7,134 nucleotides of DNA from an uncultured Erysipelotrichaceae bacterium. GTDB taxonomy: Bacteria; Bacillota_I; Bacilli_A; Erysipelotrichales; Erysipelotrichaceae. Made by a program: the position numbers and the translations under genes. Positions 5,654 through 7,134 of this stretch are shown one piece after another; position 1 is the stretch's first letter, and the number at the start of each line of letters is the position of its first letter. The notes below the pieces were generated by a model, which worked only from the letters and a program-made list of their open reading frames with translations, made no database searches and had not been told where the DNA came from. The stretch is from contig CACZTC010000046.1 of NCBI GenBank assembly GCA_902784015.1, forward strand, positions 1-7,134, in the 5' to 3' direction.

Positions 5654-6415
5654 ATGGATTATTGTAAATTTGGAAAGGGAGAGAAAGTACTTGTTATTCT
5701 TCCTGGCCTTGCTAATCAAAGTATTATGGGCTCTGCAGATGCAGTTGCAGAAGCTTATAAAGTACTTACAAAAGATATTACTATCTATCTTTTTGAAAGA
5801 AGAAATGAACTACCTAAGACTTATTCGGTTGCAGATAATGCTCGTGATGTAGTTATTGCTTTAGAGACTCTTGCTCTTAATAGAATTAATATGATGGGAG
5901 TATCTTATGGTGGAATGACATCAATGGAAATTGCAACTAGGCATCCTGAACTGGTAGAGAAATTAATATTAGCATCCACCTCTGCAAATGTAACAGAAGA
6001 AGAATTCAAAGAAATAGAACGCTGGCTTGATATTGCCGAAAGGGGAGATGCGACTAGTCTGTATCTTGCTTTTGGCGAGGCCCTTTATCCTCAAGATGTT
6101 TTTGAACAAGCTAAATCCTTTCTGATAGGAGCAGCCAAAACTGTTACACATAATGATATAGATAGATTTATTACTTTCGCAAAGGGTATGAAAGATTTTA
6201 ATATTCTAAATCGTTTAGGTGAAATTCAATGCCCTGTTCTATTTATCAGAGATAAACAAGATCGCGTCTTTGGGCTTATTGTATCTAATAATCTAATAAA
6301 ACAAATGAACGATCTTACCAACTTCCAAGTATATATGTATGATGGATATGGCCATGCTGTATATGACACAGCACCGGACTTCAAAGAGCGTATGTTGGAA
6401 TTTCTTAAGACTTAA
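5654..6415 (+). CDS. Alpha/beta hydrolase (N-terminus probably longer or disrupted)
   Basis: A cytoplasmic serine-type alpha/beta-hydrolase-fold enzyme, 253 residues from the first in-frame ATG. The oxyanion-hole strand VLVILPGL is at 12-19, the nucleophile elbow GVSYGG at 82-87 gives Ser84, the acid is probably Asp203 in RDKQDR at 199-204 after the strand CPVLFI, and the base is His234 in GYGH at 231-234, followed by a closing helix. The triad is therefore complete and the core intact. A helical cap spans roughly 113-185. The substrate cannot be told; the fold serves esterases, lipases, peptidases and others. ATG 5654 has no ribosome site, and the strand IKIDDFTMDY seems cut through by this start, so the natural start probably lies upstream of the frame break at 5531-5537. 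If the break is real the gene may be off or made only by slippage. Confidence 0.85.
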   Translation: MDYCKFGKGEKVLVILPGLANQSIMGSADAVAEAYKVLTKDITIYLFERRNELPKTYSVADNARDVVIALETLALNRINMMGVSYGGMTSMEIATRHPELVEKLILASTSANVTEEEFKEIERWLDIAERGDATSLYLAFGEALYPQDVFEQAKSFLIGAAKTVTHNDIDRFITFAKGMKDFNILNRLGEIQCPVLFIRDKQDRVFGLIVSNNLIKQMNDLTNFQVYMYDGYGHAVYDTAPDFKERMLEFLKT

Positions 6416-6459
6416 ATAGGCATACTAACGGTCTCACAGCGACCAAACCTCTACTTATT

Positions 6460-6577
6460 TCAATTAAAGGTCTTCATTGCTAAATCTGTGGCGAAACGTG
6501 CAGCATCGTTTTCTAATATCGCTATCAGTAATTACATTCACAAGTTCAATAATATTTGTAAAATCTAGAGCATCTTC
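6460..6577 (-). pseudogene. Decayed coding remnant between hydrolase and ssrA
   Basis: The ~430 bases between the hydrolase and ssrA hold no intact gene. On the minus strand, two protein-like pieces occur in adjacent frames: DFTNIIELVNVITDSDI (6565-6515) and ILENDAARFATDLAMKTFN ending at a TGA (6519-6460). They meet at about 6515-6520, so a single frameshift would join them. A stop (6580-6578) lies just upstream. I do not recognise the family. The + strand also carries a passable short frame here, so the strand is not certain, and all of it may be noise in AT-rich sequence. Confidence 0.3.
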
Positions 6578-6710
6578 TTAATATACTGATAGTTGTTATT
6601 GCTAAAATAATTCTTCCTTCATTACTTGAATATTACAATTCAAAAGAAAGATAAGCAGAGTTAAAAAGTGGAAATAATAAAGAAAAAAACTTATAGGCTT
6701 TAGAAATTGA

Positions 6711-6774
6711 TAACAAATAACAAAAGAAAACGAAGTTTCAAGATTTACACATTATTTGTTAAACTTCGTTTTTT
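6711..6774. terminator. Hairpin with T-tracts and a competing second stem
   Basis: AAAACGAAGTTT (6727-6738) pairs perfectly with AAACTTCGTTTT (6761-6772) over a 22-base loop. On the + strand the stem runs into T6 (6769-6774); on the minus strand it is followed by C then T4. It may therefore terminate leftward ssrA transcription and rightward read-through from the hydrolase. A second perfect pair, TAACAAATAA (6711-6720) with TTATTTGTTA (6752-6761), interleaves with it and shares base 6761, so the two form either a pseudoknot or mutually exclusive stems. The long loop makes it a weaker terminator than usual. Confidence 0.5.
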
Positions 6775-6806
6775 ATTTAATCTAGTTTAAATATGATTAT
6801 TACACC

Positions 6807-6833
6807 AAACCCATCACCAATGGTGATGGGTTT
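6807..6833 (-). terminator. Strong hairpin just downstream of ssrA
   Basis: AAACCCATCACC (6807-6818) and GGTGATGGGTTT (6822-6833) form a perfect 12-bp stem with a three-base loop, 14 bases past the tmRNA CCA end. Only the TTT of the stem itself supplies a T stretch on the minus strand before GGTG, so it may be a poor terminator acting together with the hairpin at 6727-6772, or a barrier and processing signal for tmRNA 3' maturation. Confidence 0.6.
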
Positions 6834-6847
6834 AGATAACAACACTA

Positions 6848-7134
6848 TGGTGGAGCTGAGGGGAATCGAACCCCTGTCCAAGAGTAGTCCCACATTCAAG
6901 CATCTACAGTTTAGTCTATTTTATGATAAGACAATAAGTTTGTGTTAGACGCACACTTATTGAATTCGCTTATGAGTTTTCGAGTTATATTTATAAGCGT
7001 CATATAACCTTATCTGTTTTAATTACACACTATATTTGATAACAGCTAAACAAATAAGTGGGTCGCTGCGACGAATTTATCGTCCTTAGGCAGCGAATGC
7101 GAAACTTGTGTTTCTATTTGCGTTTAAATTTAGG
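6848..7134 (-). ncRNA. ssrA: Transfer-messenger RNA (tmRNA), 3' part; 5' end outside window
   Basis: tmRNA acts as tRNA and mRNA to release ribosomes stalled on truncated messages and to tag their products for proteolysis. On the minus strand the gene ends with a T-arm (AGGGG, TTCGATT loop, CCCCT), acceptor strand CAGCTCC, discriminator A and a genome-encoded CCA (6850-6848). The tag reading frame is 7121-7086. Between tag and T-arm lie the helices expected of the pseudoknot region, for example GACGA/TCGTC (7070-7084) right after the tag stop and a bulged CAATAAG.../CTTATTG helix near 6931-6962. About 287 bases are inside the window, so the 5' acceptor strand, D-arm and promoter lie to the right. 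It is a one-piece tmRNA as far as visible. The partner smpB is at 806-1264. Confidence 0.95.
7086..7121 (-). other. tmRNA tag-peptide reading frame, ANRNTSFAFAA then TAA
   Basis: Reading leftward, the resume codon GCA (7121-7119) follows the A/T-rich sequence ATTTAAAC, and eleven codons give ANRNTSFAFAA before TAA (7088-7086). The C-terminal hydrophobic AA end suits recognition by ClpXP- or Lon-type proteases. The resume codon is assigned from the usual GCA start and the normal tag length; a one-codon earlier start (adding Asn) cannot be excluded. Confidence 0.8.

Noticed and set aside
5643..5852. 69-codon + strand open frame overlapping the hydrolase start
   Set aside because: Shadow of the hydrolase in another frame, Leu-rich by codon shift, no ribosome site.
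5969..6151. 60-codon minus-strand frame with several Cys and Phe
   Set aside because: Antisense to the hydrolase core, with no promoter or ribosome site and no recognisable zinc-finger spacing.
6848..6880. Integrated element using the 3' end of ssrA as attachment site
   Set aside because: I looked for a second copy of the T-arm/acceptor end in the window and saw none, and no integrase gene is present.
1..7134. CRISPR array, insertion sequence, phage or toxin-antitoxin module
   Set aside because: No spaced direct repeats, no transposase, integrase or phage structural frames, and no recognisable toxin-antitoxin pair; the XRE protein's neighbours do not look like toxins.

Overview
The window is AT-rich (about 30% G+C by eye) and reads as the chromosome of a low-GC Bacillota. 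The order rnr-smpB with ssrA nearby, strong purine-rich Shine-Dalgarno sites and a zinc-ribbon XRE regulator fit an Erysipelotrichia-like or related gut-type Firmicute. The lineage is inference; nothing in the window fixes genus. TGG encodes Trp and TGA acts as a stop, so the code is standard.

Layout. (1) Bases 1-1290, + strand: the 3' two-fifths or so of RNase R, then smpB two bases later, closed by a bidirectional intrinsic terminator shared with the convergent gene. (2) Bases 1289-4935, - strand: read in transcription order, a surface-anchored PIG-L/LmbE deacetylase, an XRE regulator with a central zinc ribbon, a previously easy-to-miss 51-aa membrane peptide with a His-rich tail (2573-2728), an intrinsic terminator, and then a separately promoted Gate-domain membrane protein whose predicted transcript is nearly leaderless. 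(3) Bases 5174-6415, + strand: a 95-aa protein made of ~19-residue beta-type repeats, and an alpha/beta hydrolase whose reading frame continues upstream of its first usable ATG for 41 codons and then meets stops next to an A7 tract. (4) Bases 6416-6847: a gene-poor stretch with a decayed minus-strand coding remnant and two strong hairpins. (5) Bases 6848-7134, - strand: the 3' part of tmRNA (ssrA), with encoded CCA, T-arm and a tag reading frame ANRNTSFAFAA.

How the parts relate. RNase R, SmpB and tmRNA are the three components of trans-translation; here rnr and smpB are co-oriented while ssrA lies about 5.6 kb away on the other strand, so the usual cluster has been opened by an accessory segment. 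That segment mixes an envelope-facing enzyme, a metal-binding regulator and a His-rich membrane peptide in one closely spaced run, which suggests (but does not prove) a metal- or envelope-related unit. No CRISPR array, insertion sequence or phage gene is visible. I see no clear evidence for a wholly new system; the most checkable oddities are the frameshifted hydrolase start, the His-rich small protein, and the separated, inverted ssrA.
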